Shown piece after piece: positions 32,205 through 44,449 of a stretch of 64,000 nt of DNA. The stretch is from assembly GCA_035048495.1 (NCBI GenBank), contig CM068541.1:16499929-16563928 (forward strand), read 5' to 3'. Below the pieces are notes generated by a model, which worked only from the letters and a program-made list of their open reading frames with translations, was not told where the DNA came from and did no database searches. Positions within the stretch are counted from its first letter, which is position 1; each line of letters starts with the position of its first letter. The DNA is from Euptelea pleiosperma. Lineage: Eukaryota; Streptophyta; Magnoliopsida; Ranunculales; Eupteleaceae. Both the position numbers and the translations under genes were made by a program.

Positions 32205-32530
32205 GGAGTAAACAAAAGAAATATCCATAAGAGATTTAGCAAGAAATTGAATGTCAGCACACAGCTGACAAAACCAACCAAACTCAGACGAACTCTTCTT
32301 CAACTGTTTTACGAGACCTTTTGCATCTGATTCTATCGGGATCTTCCCGATGCAAAGATCCTTTGCCACCTATAGGCCCCACCTCAAGGCTTTCATTTCA
32401 GACTCTTATGTAGACTCCGCTCTAGATCTCTTGCCTCCTGCTGATAGACAAACATTATGAGTTCCAAATAATAAACGTAATCCTCGTAGCTTTTGAAGAT
32501 GGATCCCAGGCTCTATCCAAGTTAAGTTTT
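32205..32530 (-). pseudogene. LINE RNase H relic
   Basis: The minus strand reads AWDPSSKATRITFIIWNS, then after shifts ESEMKALRWGL, AKDLCIGKIPIESDAKGLVK and CADIQFLAKSLMDISFVY, an RVT_3-type RNase H. The conserved Asp lies in ESDAKG and the Glu in EMKAL. Broken by stops and a frameshift. No poly(A) tail or other LINE part is attached. Confidence 0.75.
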
Positions 32531-33136
32531 GTTGGAAACAAGATTTTAGAGAAAACAGAATAAGAGAATTAATAGAAAAAATGAGAAGTGAACAAATAAT
32601 ATAATTAAGGAATTGAAACAAATGTTAAAGATAGAAAAACGAATTGTAAAGAGCAGATAAAAACTTATCTGAAACTGAGGCTTGTGAAATCACAAAGTCT
32701 TAAAGACAATTTATCCCTAATCAGTGCTAACAATTTTGCAGCGTCTGTTCGATAGGATTCAACAGTCTTTGTACACAAAGGTGGTAGCATTCCAAATCTC
32801 TATGTTTCTGATGAACTTATAACAATATAAAATACTCAAAATATTTTCGGGATATCGTACCAAAGCTCAAGAGAACTCCAGCAATGGTGACCTTACTCCC
32901 TTTCTTCTCCCTCTTCCTCTCTCCCTTCTTTTACTGGCCGTCTAGTTACAGATAAACAACTCCCCCGTAGTTGCTGGTCAGCTTCCTTTCCAACAACTTC
33001 CACCCTCACCCTCCTCTTTCACTACTTCCTCTCTCTCTCTAAACCCAATGCCATTCCACTTCTTCCTCTTTCTTCTAAACCCAACATCACCATTACCACG
33101 CCACTTGACAACAAGCCAAATCCTGCAATATAGAAG
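32531..33136. other. Non-coding stretch, possible 5' part of the LINE at 33137
   Basis: AT-rich at 32531-32870, CT-rich at 32880-33060. No ORF or repeat was recognised. A LINE 5' leader here is possible but unsupported. Confidence 0.35.
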
Positions 33137-34479
33137 ATGGAGAAAACAACGATGAGAATTGAGAATAAGTACTTTGAAATCCTTTGGAAAAGCAATAATG
33201 GTTTCATAGTAAGGGAATCATCTCGGAGGCACCGAAGCTGGATTGTTGTCAAAGCAAAAAACTATTATTTAGATGGAGAAGATGTTCACGGAAGCAGTCG
33301 AAGACCTGAAAAAATCCTACTGGTTTCAAAAGCTCAGGAGCGGTGAAGAGACGTGGGTAGCGGAGTCGAGAAGCAACCATTTTTGTGTTTTCCTCAACCT
33401 TCGTGAGATTGGTGCACACATTAATAGGGTTATCAGAATACCAAATTGGAGAGGGATGGCGTTGCATGGCACAAATACTGTGGAAACAAAAACTATTCCT
33501 AGAGAGTAAAAAGCTAGTCCCAGGTGTGGCAACAGCATCACTAGAGGCTTTGACCCAAGGAGAGGGAAGCCATGAAAGGACGTCAAACTTGCTAGCTGAA
33601 AACCATGAAACGGCCGACAACCAAGGAATATTGATCCCATCTTCTATCCTCCTCTCTCGTGCAGCGACGAAATGGGACTCTGCAATTCTCTGTATAGCCA
33701 CAGGGGTGAGTTCGGATTGGTGGGATATTGAAGAAGTGCTGATCAGAAGGGCCAATAATGAAGCAATAACCAAAACCTTTCACATTAGCCAATACTCAAG
33801 GATCTTCTTCGCGCAAGATGAGAAAAGTGCGGCCCGTATGACCAAGGGTTACTTCAATTCCTACGTAGCAAAGAGACTATGGTAAGGTTCAGGCCTTGCC
33901 CGATAGACTACAAGATGTGGAGATTCCCCGAATCATACAGAGTCGATGACCGACTGCTAATAGGCATCTCAGGGATACCTTATCGCCTGTGGAACTCCAG
34001 TACAATGAAGGCGGTGGGGGACCAGATTGGAGAACACATAGAAACGGATAGAGCTATGCTATCTATGGAAGATCTATCGATGGCAAAAATCATGATCAGG
34101 AACAAAGGTAGGCGGTTTCCAACAAAACAACATTGAGATGCGGCAACAAGGAGTTTGCTGTCTTCATAGAAGTCTTAAAATGCTTATCAGAGACATCACC
34201 GGTTAGCTCATCGGAGTCCCAACGAGCAAGACAACTGGCAAAGACGTCCTGCGAAAAGGTGTCTAACGGTGACAGGACTTGGATCGACGTGGCACGATCA
34301 AAGAGAGGTAGGATATTTGAGGCAGCCAAAATTCAGGAGAACCAATCAACCGGTCAAACAAATAAGCATGCAGAGAAAGCATGCAGTAAAGCCTATTGCA
34401 GCAGAGTTCTTGAAAAGGGTACTAGCTCCAAAATGGTGCCTTCGTACGAGGTAGGAACAGATCTCGTAGAAAGCATAAG
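33137..34479 (+). pseudogene. LINE ORF1, N-terminal half
   Basis: The plus strand reads IENKYFEILWKSNNGFIVRE, then in other frames RSGEETWVAESRSNHFCVF, ARMTKGYFNSYVAKR, and (33879-34134) KMWRFPESYRVDDRLLIGIS, GIPYRLWNSSTMKAVGDQIG. This is the plant LINE ORF1 pattern (DUF4283-like RNA-binding region with the W...GIP..LW...G motif). Frame changes occur near 33300, 33400, 33880 and 34140. It would coat LINE RNA. Confidence 0.75.
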
Positions 34480-37477
34480 TGATATTCGCTTAAAAGTGCA
34501 TATTTTCCACTGTTATCTGCTAAGCGTTATCACACTCTTCTATGTTAAACTGGTCTAATTATTCACTTTTCTATGTAAGAGTCTCTTTCATTGCGTAGAA
34601 CATATTTTTTTGGACGAAATGGTATATTTGCATGCATTAAACACATTTCTAGAAGTCTAGATATGAAGCCATTCTGATTAAGTCTCGTTACGCGCTTCGT
34701 CTGTCACAGGAAACCCCGATTGGATGATTATCGAGACTTGCGGGCCCACAATCAACCATAGAAGCCCATAATCAAAGCTTAAAGAGCCAACGAGCTATGT
34801 TTAGAAGATATGAGCTTATTACGGGCTGAACTAGAGGACCGAAGAGCCGACCAAAAGAACGAAGAGAGCGGGAGAGCCAATGACCAAGAGACGGACCAAA
34901 GCGTTTAAAGCCGCATGAATCAACAAGGAATGATGGTCTGCTTTACTGGTGAAGCGAAAGAAGGGACACAGTGAAGACCAGGGTTCTAGATCCTCTACCA
35001 ATGCTCTTCTCTCCATTTTTTGATATTTTCTCTCTCATCTCCCCTAATTCTCTCTCCTCTCTCTAAATCCTAATTTTCTCTCTCCTAGCTCTAACCAACC
35101 CTCTCTCCTTAACCTATCACCACCATCCATCAAATCTACCGTTCGATCGCCATCCACCCTAACCATCCTCACACCGTCCGTTCATGATCACTCTCGATCT
35201 CATTCACTCCATTTTGAGCACACAACCTCACGAATCCCTCACCTAAACCATGATTACCTATCTAACATCTAGATCCAATGGCCCTAATGGCCATCTCACC
35301 AACTATCATTCTCCATCCCCTAAACCAACATTTAGATCACACACCCACAGTGTTAATAGCCATAAGGCCCACGGCCTTCAAAGCCAATCATTCCTCCATC
35401 ATAATGGCCCACGGCCCGCGACCCATTAACTCAAAACTAAACCCATGGCCTCCCAACATCCCACTTAACACTCATGGATTCAACGGTTCTCTCCACCTAA
35501 CACCCCCAAAAAAAAAAAAAAAAATCCTAGAACCCATTATAAAATAATAAAAAAATTAAAAAATAAAAAAAAAGAGAAAAAGATTTAGAAACCGTGAGTT
35601 TCCAAAAGAGAAACCCACGGTTTCTCTATTTGGGGATCCTCTCCCCCTCTCTTCCGGTTTCTCTCCCTCTTTCCCTCCTCTTCTCTTCTTCTCTTCTTCC
35701 TTCCTCTACCTCTTCTCTTCCGGCGGGTTCCTTCGGCGAGCTGGTGGAGCGCTGCCACCATCTTCTTCTTCTTCTTCTTCTTCTTCTTCTTCTTCTTCTC
35801 TTTGCAAGTGAGCCGCCTGTTGGAACCATAGCCTGCGAGCACTACCGCCCCCTGCAATTTTTGGTGATCTCCTCTACGTTCTTCTAACGCCGCCACCTTC
35901 ACCGCCAGCACCCCTTCTACCACCTACTGGATCTCTGACGGCACCTGCAACCTGGTAAGCTTCATCTCCTCCTCTTTCTCCTTCTTCTTCTTCTTCTTCT
36001 TCTCTTATCCCTCTTTTTTTTCCTTTATGCCGGAGTTGCAGGTCTGCAACTCCGGCCTACAGTAGTGAAAGGAGCTGCTCCTTTCTCTTCTTTCTTGCCT
36101 TCACACTGTGCAACCCCTGGTTTAAGTCCCCCATCGTTTTCTCCACAAATCAATCTCCTTCCAGCCACCGTCTTCACCTAGGACATCATCACCGGAGTTG
36201 TAGATTTGCAACTCCGGCGAAACCAATACGCCACTATCTTTAAACGACCGGAGTTGCAGGTTGCAACTCCAATATACCCCCAACAGCTATTCTCCTCCTC
36301 CTTCTTCCTTTTTATTCTTCCCCTCATTCTCTTTCTTCTTCTTCTTCTTCTTCTTCTTCTTCTTCTTCTTCTTCTTCTTCTTCTTCTTCTTCTTCCTCTC
36401 CATTTCTCTTCACCGGAGTTGCAGAATTCTGACGATCTGCAACTCCGCCTTCTCCAGCAACCAACCCCCATCGTCTTCATCTTCCCACACCTCCTCCACC
36501 TCCGTTACGGGTTGCTACAGCACCTGCTGGTGCTTCCTCCCAGCACCGCCCTCCATCCTCCGGCGAACCACCCTCGTCTATGGCAGCTCCAACTCCGGCC
36601 AACTTCCAAAAGCTCTTCCCCCGGATCCCCTAGTCGTCCCCTCCATTGAACTCCTATCAACTTATCCCATCTCTGACCTCTCACTCTGTCTCCTATCTTC
36701 ACTGTCCTCTCTCTCCAATAAAAAAAATAAAAAAAATAAGAGTCGCCAGCGAACTCCATTAACGTCGGCGAACCCTGCAACTCAAACCAATCACCATCTC
36801 CTTGGTTATCTTCTTGGCTGTCCATCTTCATGGTCGACCATTCATTCACCTTCTTCTCCTTGGACCACCCACAACCTTCTTAGCTTACTCTTGACAGCCA
36901 TGCAAACCAACATACTAAACCACATGTGCAAATCCATGGTCTATCGGGTCCATCTTCCTTAGCCAACCATCATGGTAAGTTCGAGGAGAGTTGTCTCTAT
37001 CTTCCTCTCTCTGGAAATCTCTAGACTTCTCTCTCTCTCTCTAGACTCTTCTTAGTTTCTCTCTCTAAGAGTTCCCACCTCTTTTCCCTTCTTTCTCTCT
37101 CTACCTCATGTTCTCTCTCTCTCTCTCTCTCTATCTCTTATTTTCTCACTCTTTCCCTTATTTCTATCTCTTGGCTTTTCTCTCTCTAGAATGCTTTTTA
37201 GTCTAGTTTTGATTATTGCTCATTTTTATTCAAATATTGTAAAGAAATTTTGATTAATGAATAATGAAGTTTATTTTTATCTATTAATTCTTACAATTTT
37301 CTGTCATTTCATGTGTTCTTTAATGTGCTAATCCGATTAATCCCGAGTGCGGATCGACATCCGACACGAGCCACTGTGCAAAATTGTTAATTTTACAGGT
37401 CAAAAGTCTTGAATAATTAAAAATGTGTTGAAGTTAGGGTTTTCGTAACCAACGACGCGGAAAAAAACCAACTTTCA
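34480..37477 (+). repeat. Solo LTR (2,998 bp) in LINE ORF1, TSD ATAAG
   Basis: It starts TGATATTCGCTTAAAAGTGC and ends CCAACTTTCA. ATAAG flanks it at 34475-34479 and 37478-37482, and the LINE reading frame continues on the far side in the same phase when the insertion and one TSD are ignored. It contains (CTT)n tracts (35757-35800, 36330-36395), A-rich runs near 35507-35575, and several small perfect hairpins (36029-36447). The 3' part (37190-37477) resembles the end of the solo LTR at 5112. No coding domain, PBS or PPT. It belongs to the same family as the 5112 repeat, but strongly diverged in the middle. Ty3 origin is inference. Confidence 0.85.
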
Positions 37478-37482
37478 ATAAG

Positions 37483-39166
37483 AGGTGATGGAGACAACAC
37501 AAGAGATGAGCAAGATGAGAACGGCAACACAACTAACAACTTTTCAACTCAGGTGGGCACTTTCAACGACGAGGACGAAGTCGACATATGCAGATCGCCA
37601 GAAGTGCACCAAAAGGAACAAAGAGAAGTATGTGGCAAACAAATAGCGAAGGAAGACAGCATAGGGCTGCGCTCAAAGCTCGTTCTAACTAGAGGACATA
37701 TGTCAACCTCTGTAGGAGTCGGGTACCATCTATAAATCAACCCACCTTTTGAAATGGATACCATACCAACTAGTGGGTCAGATGAGGTACCCATTCTGGA
37801 AAATGGGCCAGACTATCAAATGCACAATATAGATAGCCTAACCATGGGCCTCAACAACACTAGCCCACCACGTACTCAGAATAATAAGTCATCACGACGC
37901 TCAGATACAGAAGACACCAGGGGAGAGACCATTGCCATCACATAGCAATCCAAGGGGAGCGGAGATAGGGAAGCGGGTCATAACAGATCCTCCAAAATAG
38001 ATGCACAAGTGGCACAGGGAGGAGAAATGACTAGTAGAGAAAGAACCAAGTCACCTAAACGGAAGGAAGCAAGGAGCTACAAGGGACCGCAAGGCTTTGC
38101 TATAAAAAAAAAGGTGTTGTGGAAAGAGCCACTAGAGGCATGGACCAAGAAGGCACAGGAGTCCACAGTCAGTCTTGCAAAAGTCTTTGGCAGAATAGCA
38201 AAAGCATTGGTGGCCGAAGGATACAAACACAACCAGCAAGTGAGCACGGGGGAATCATCAAACAACGACGCACACGTGGGTAACTTGTGCGAAACCTCCA
38301 AGACTCTGTCAAGGCGGGGTGGACATACATACTCTACCATCGACGACAACACATACAATGGAACAAAGGAACCACCTATGAGCAAATACCACAAGAACAC
38401 AGAAGTGGTAGTTGTTGATTCAATAGCCAGAACACCCGACACAGGTATTCCACACCCCCATATTCACATTGATTTAGCTTTTAATAGTGAGAAACTTTTC
38501 ATTCATTCTCTTCAAATTTCAAACAATTGTACTAGCCTTATTCCCAACCCATACAAGATCGTGTTGTATACACCACGAAGCTCCTTAAAAATGTTGGATT
38601 GGGAATGGCTAGTGACCGGGTTCCTTTCTTTGATGAAACCTGGTTTTTGTCATGTATCTAGCATAAATCAATCTGTTGATTTCCCTACCCGCATTAGTGA
38701 CCTCTCCGATAACAGAATATCTGTTTGCCCTTTGACCAATGATAATGAGGGACTACCCTTAGATGTGTCCCCCTTTACCACTCTCGCACCTTCAAACTCA
38801 ATTACAGTTAGGGAGTAGAGAACATCATCTCAGGAGCAAGTTATCTCCTCAATTGATCAAGTAGTAATGGTAGGACAAGCTCTAGGTCTATCAAACATAG
38901 TTTGCTCAGAAGTCACTCGTAAATTGATCGGGGATGTCCTATCCAGAAAGGATGAACATAAACTTTTAAGAAAAGAATCAAGGAAGGCTAGGAAGCAGCC
39001 TTGTGTCAAGGAACAACCGCAAGTCGGTGACACCTGTACGTCATACTCTCTTAGATCGAGAAATGGGAACTTAAAGAAAGAAGCCAGGGTAGAGATCCTA
39101 TCCCCATCAAATCATCGACTCATATTGAGGAAGATGCACTTGTTGAGGTTTCAATCGATGAATTAG
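37483..39166 (+). pseudogene. LINE ORF1, C-terminal half
   Basis: Open pieces read GDGDNTRDEQDENGN, GTFNDEDEVDICRSPEVHQ, then a stop at 37733. A further stop at about 37943 precedes a long hydrophilic stretch (38009-38818) with EMTSRERTKSPKRKEARS and LEAWTKKAQESTVSLAKVF. The last piece (38867-39166) has QALGLSNIVCSEVTRKLIGD and is basic. The first frame continues that of the N-terminal half across the solo LTR. The low-complexity, charged C-terminus is usual for plant LINE ORF1. Confidence 0.65.
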
Positions 39167-39266
39167 GCAGTCAGGCAGTTGGGTAGATCCAGGAGGGTAG
39201 GGGTCAGGGCTTATCTAGCAAGAGATCTCTTGGTTACAACGGAGTTAGAGGGCAGTGTCAGTTTTT

Positions 39267-42200
39267 ATGTCTTTAAACATTCTGTCATGGAATGTCAGAG
39301 GGCATGGGTGTAAAACCAAGCGGGCAGCCGTGAAGAAACTCATTTTTTTCCATAAGCCTCACATAGTGACAATTCAGGAAACCAAATTGCAATACATTGA
39401 TTTAGGTTTGATTCACCAAATTTGAAAGGGTGACCAAGTTGGCTGGTGTTTTTCGCCATCCTTAAGAGTGAGGGATCTTTCTCATGTGGGATACCGTCTC
39501 CATTGAAATGCTCGAAACCCTTATAGGGGCCTTTTCCGAATCGAGTTTAGGCAAACACAAGGGGGGTCAGGGGGAATGGGTTTCTTCAGGAATATATGGA
39601 CCAATGAAACAAGGAGATAAACAACAATTTTGGCAGGAATTGGATGGCATTAGAGGAATGTGGCAGAAACCTTGGTGCCTGGGAAGAGATTTCAATGAGA
39701 TAATTTCAGAATCAGACAAAAGGGATGTGTAGATGAGAGGAAGGCTTCAACAAATCAAGGAATTGGATGCTAAGGAAGAGGAAGGACAACTGGAGGAAGC
39801 AGATTACAGACTCAGAGAGGATCTCAAAATAGAATTTTAGAAATGGGCCACTCTGGATGAGATTAGCTAGAAACAAAAATCGAGGATAAGGTGGTTGAAG
39901 GAAGGAGACAACAATACTAGATACTTCCACCAGATGGCCAATGCTAGAAGAAGAAACAACCACATTGAGTCTATCAAAATCAGGGGAGACTTGCTAGAGG
40001 AGGAGGAGAATATCAGGGAAGGCATAGTATCATTTTACAAGAATCTATATAAGGAAACCTCAGTGGAAAGACCATTTTTGGACAGTCTAACCTTTGATTC
40101 GATTAGCGAGGATTCGAGAATAGATCTTGAGAAAGCATTCAGTGAAGAGTAAGTTAAAAAGATCGTGTTCGAGATGTCAGAGATAAAGCACTAGGCCCAG
40201 TTCACAATAGCTTTCTTCCAAGAGTGCTGGGAAATGGTCAAATTAGATCTGATGAAAGTGTTTGAAGAACCCCACACCAGTAACTTCTTGGACTACGAGA
40301 GCAACCAAACTTTCATCGTTTTAATCCCAAAGATTAAAGGGGTAGAAAATATTTCGGATTTCAGGCCCATTAGTTTGATAGAAAGTGTTTACAAGATAGT
40401 TGCGAAGGTTTTAGTGGCAAGGTTAAAAAGAGTAATGTAAGAAATTATTTCTGGGGAATAAGGAGCGTTTGTGCAAGGAAGGCAGATTCTAGATGGGGTC
40501 TTGATTGCTAATGAGTGCATAGACTATAGGCGTCGTATCGGGCCGACAGGCCTAGCCGGCAAAATTGATCTGCAAAAAGCATATGATCACACAAATTGGG
40601 CTTTCCTAGACTACGTACTAGGGAGAATGGGATTTGGGGCTAAATTGCGAGTATGGATGAGGAAATGAGTCCAATCACCATGCTTCTCGATATTAGTAAA
40701 CGGGTCTCCATTAGGATTGTTTGATAGTTCTAGAGGCCATAGACAAGGGGACCCGTTATCTCCCTTCCTTTTCATCTTGGTAATAGAGGCTTTGGGGAGA
40801 ATGATCTCGAAAGGAGTTGAACTCCAGAAATAGAAAGCTTCAAAGCTGGGCCATCAGGGGTGTCAATTTCTCACTTACAATTTGCGGATGACACCCTACT
40901 TTTCCTTCAAGGACAATCTGATCAAGTGCAATTCCTAAACAATCTTCTTTGTTGTTTTGAAATCTGCTCAGGCCTCAAAATCAATTTCAATAAAAGTAGT
41001 ATGATGTCCATAGGAGAGGTCGATGAGCTAGAGGAATTGGCTAAAATCCTATGATGCTCTACTGGCTCTCTCCCCTCCTCATATCTGGGCCTCCCTTTGG
41101 GAGCTCCAGCTAGGGCAAAATCGGTCTAGGATCCAGTAGTAGAAAGAGTGCGTCGCAGGTTAGCAAGCTGGAAAGGAAAATATCTATCAAAAGGTGGCAA
41201 AGTAACTCCCATCAAAAGCACTCTATCAAGTCTCCCAATATACTTCTTGTCACTTCTATCTATTCTAGTGTCAGTAACAAAGAAATTAGAAAAGTTCATG
41301 AGTGATTTTCTTTGGAATGATCAGGAGGAGGCGTTTCGATACCACCTGGTGAAATGGGCTCAGGTATGCTCACCAAGATCAAAAGGAGGCTTGGAAATCA
41401 GGAGAATAGGGATTATGAATTTGGCTCTTCTAGGTAAGTGGATTTGGAGATTTGGCAAGAAGAGAAATAGTTTGTGGCGCAAGGTGATAGTTGGACTACA
41501 TGGTGAGGAGGAGGGGGGGTGGGTGAGCCCCCAAATCTCCTAGAACACATTATGGTTGTGGGGTTTGGAAAGGTATTACGAAAACAAAAGAAAGGGTTTT
41601 AGAGGGATCCAAAATATCTCTAGGAGACGGGTCTAGGATCAAATTTTGGGAGGATACTTGGGTAGGGGACATTTGTTTGAAAGAGTCTTTTCCAAGGGTG
41701 TTCAATCTTTCATGACACAAAGAACAAATGGTTAATTGCTTTTGGAGCGGTCTCTCAGAGGATTCTAAATGGGACTTAGATCTCAGAAGGAACCCCTTCG
41801 AGTGGGAAAAACAACATATTGAGGTATTGCTAGAGTGTTTGAAACTATACCGAGTTAACAATTCAGAGGAGGATGCCCTGGTCTGGAACCATTCCAAATC
41901 AGGCATATTCTCGGTTCGGTCCTTTTACCTAATCCTATCAACACCCCTCACCCAACCCACCCACACCCACCGAGCTCATCCCTTACTCATCAATCTGGAA
42001 ATCATTGGCACCTCTGAAAATTCGATTCTTTACTTGGACTGCAACCCTTAACAAGATTCTTACTGTTGAAAATTTGATCATTAGAAAATGGGCATTAGTG
42101 GACTATTGTGTTTTGTGTAAAGCTAATGGAGAAAACACTAACCATATTTTTGTTCATTGTAAGTTTGTCCGACAGATTTGGTCACTTTTCCTTGGCCACA

Positions 42201-42489
42201 TGAACTTATTTTGGGTTTTCCGGCAACACTAGGAGAAGTCATTGAGAGTTGGCCCCAGTTGCCCATTTCAGCAAGAGGTAAGGTGATATGGAGGCTGATG
42301 CCATTAGCTATCAAATGGGGGGTGTGGTTGGAAAGGAACAGGAGAACATTCCTAGGCAAGAAAAGAGCACTTCAAGAAGTCATCATCAACATTAAGTCTT
42401 TCATCTTCAATTGGGGTAGCATCTCTCAAGACATGAAAGGGATGTTTTTTGACGATATGGTCTTTAGATTGGATCAACTTCTATGCTGA
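39267..42489 (+). pseudogene. LINE ORF2: endonuclease (deleted), RT and zinc-binding C-terminus
   Basis: It opens MSLNILSWNVRGHGCKTKR with QETK further on, the endonuclease metal site (N and E). After GRDFNEIISESDKRD (about 39730) a stop follows, and the reading jumps to a linker (LKEGDNNTRYFHQMANARR, 39896-39955), so the endonuclease C-terminus with its SDH motif is missing. RT shows [55 protein letters not shown] and the catalytic FADD at 40881-40892. The zinc part reads CVLCKANGENTNHIFVHC at about 42113-42168. More than ten stops or shifts occur. Confidence 0.92.
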
Positions 42490-42574
42490 TTTTGTAATCT
42501 CCTTTTATTCTGAGATCTTCTTGATCTCCCCTTTCTATCAATATATTTTGAGTTATCAAAAAATAAAAGGGAAT

Positions 42575-43420
42575 TTTTGGCATACCCCTCATGTTATCTT
42601 TATAATTAGACATACCCCCCCTCCCCAACATTTGAAAAAGCTGACATACCCCCCAGTGACTCAGTCCACTGTCATTTGACTAGTGTTGACCCGAGTTGAC
42701 TACTAAATTTTGTATTAAAAAATGAAAGTGCCCTTGTCTTCAACCTCTTATAACAAGGGTTTGGGCTAAGACCCAAACCCCAAATCAAACATGAAAAGAA
42801 AAGATTAAAAATAAAAAAAAGAACTCATGTTGGTAAACTTGATATTTTTTTTTGATAAATTAAGCAAAGATTGAGAAGAAAAAGCCCCATAAAAATAGAT
42901 ATCTTATGAGGGAATGAGATGTTTTTTTATGGATTTTATTATAGAACAATGAAAATTTAAAATTGAGAGAGCCCATCTTTCCAAAATCCATGTCTCAAAA
43001 GCCTAAAATCTAAATTGCTCTTATTCTTGTTTTTCATTTTTGTCAATGAAAATTTTAGAAATAAAATTGTATGATTTATGTTTTTTTTTTCTTTTAACCT
43101 TGGGTTTTAAATTGTTGCCGGAGTGCTGGTCGGTCAACAATGAGATTCCGGTGGGTTAGTCACTGGTGATGGGCGGCCAACCCATTGGAATCTCTTGACG
43201 GCCGTCTACCACTGCCGTTTGATTTGGGGTTTGGGTTTTAGCCCAAACCCAAACCCTTGTTCTAAGTTGAAGACAAGGTCACTTTCGTCCTTTAATACAA
43301 AATTTCGTAGTCAACTCGGGTCAACACTGGTCAAATGATTGGACCGAGTCACAGGGGGTATGTCAGCTTTTTCAAATGTTGGGGAGGGGGGGGGTATGTC
43401 AAAAATTAAAAAAAAAAAAA
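42575..43420. mobile_element. Foldback element with TIRs of about 200 bp (GACATACCCC family)
   Basis: The left arm (about 42580-42795: GACATACCCCCCCTCCCC, ACATTTGAAAAAGCTGACAT, CTTGTCTTCAACC, AACCCCAAATCAAAC) is repeated inverted at about 43215-43405 (GTTTGGGTTTTAGCCCAAAC, AAGTTGAAGACAAGG, ATGTCAGCTTTTTCAAATGT, GGGGGGTATGTC). The centre (42800-43210) is AT-rich and non-coding. It lies just behind the LINE poly(A). A one-arm copy lies at 17925-18100. Ends and TSD are uncertain. Confidence 0.8.
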
Positions 43421-43425
43421 AAAGA

Positions 43426-44449
43426 ATATAAATGCTCTCTCGGATGCAGTAAAATTTCTGAAAGTTACTTAAAGTATGAAAAACAACAAAAGAAGAAAGA
43501 AGAAAAGCATGTGCTCTATTTTCTTGTTTCTGTGAATGAATTTTGAAAGTTAATTGAATTGAATGTGTTTGGTTAAGGACAAAGCCATCTCTTTTATAGA
43601 CCAAATTGTGTTTATTATAAAGAGACACGAATTGATCATGTGGTATGGATCAATTATGGGTAGATTTGACTTAGTTATAAGCTGTTATGTTTGATCCTAC
43701 GGTCTGGATCAATTCTGAGCATTTCTAAGTTAGCTATAGGCAATTATGTCTAAGAATCGTTAGATCTATATGATCTTATGGTCTAGATTGATTTCGTCAT
43801 AAGATGTGTCCGTTGGACCATCTTAACCGCTAATCTATCCGTTGGACATATATATCCGATCACGTCCGTTCGATGATCTAATCATTAAGACTGATCATCA
43901 ACTGTTTGATAAAAAAATTGCATGCTTAGAAAGCTACACACGATAATGCGAAGTGCAAAGTGCACCTCATAAAGCACTCAAAAGGCCCTAAATGCCTAAT
44001 CACCCACACGCACGCGCATGTTTGATGGTACTTCGCACCACCTCAATACATAGGATCACTTCTTTATTGTCATTTGCATTAATTACAGTAGATTAAAGAG
44101 TGAATGCATATATAACCTCAACCAAACTTTTCACTCTATCCAATGTGGAACTAAAATAAATGTGGAACTAAAATAAAAAGGCATAAAAAACAACCAAGAA
44201 AATATTATTATTTCAAGTGAGGTATTTTGGGCACATATATACATTCACCCAAAATGTTTCATAATAAACAAAATACATATATACAATATCCTCATATAAG
44301 AAAACACAACCCACACAAAAGTTGACCAAAAAGGTTTGCATGTCTCACAATAAATTTGACCACAAGTTGGTCAAATCAACATGTTATACCCATAAATTGT
44401 TAACAATGAAAGATTTCTAACAATGTTCTTTTAGTACTCAAGAGGAGGT
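43426..44449. other. Non-coding stretch
   Basis: No gene was found. Short direct repeats: AATAAATGTGGAACTAAA twice near 44155-44180, and GGTCTGGATCAATT-like phrases repeated near 43690-43790. Confidence 0.4.

Larger units (their letters stand above)
33137..42567 (+). mobile_element. LINE (L1 type) with ORF1 and ORF2, split by a solo LTR
   Basis: ORF1 (33137-34479, continued at 37483-39166) and ORF2 (39267-42489) lie in order, and the 3' end at about 42537-42567 reads TATCAATATATTTTGAGTTA then TCAAAAAATAAAA, the plant LINE ending. The solo LTR (34480-37477) sits in ORF1. The endonuclease is internally deleted. Many stops and shifts make both ORFs inactive. It is the only LINE here that keeps ORF1. 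Confidence 0.88.

Noticed and set aside
35585..36962. Long open frames with poly-Lys, poly-Arg, poly-Leu or poly-Phe
   Set aside because: They are translations of (CTT)n tracts in the solo LTR and are open in several frames at once.
36261..36962. 233-codon plus-strand frame as a gene
   Set aside because: It lies wholly in the solo LTR, begins in (CTT)n, and shows no domain.
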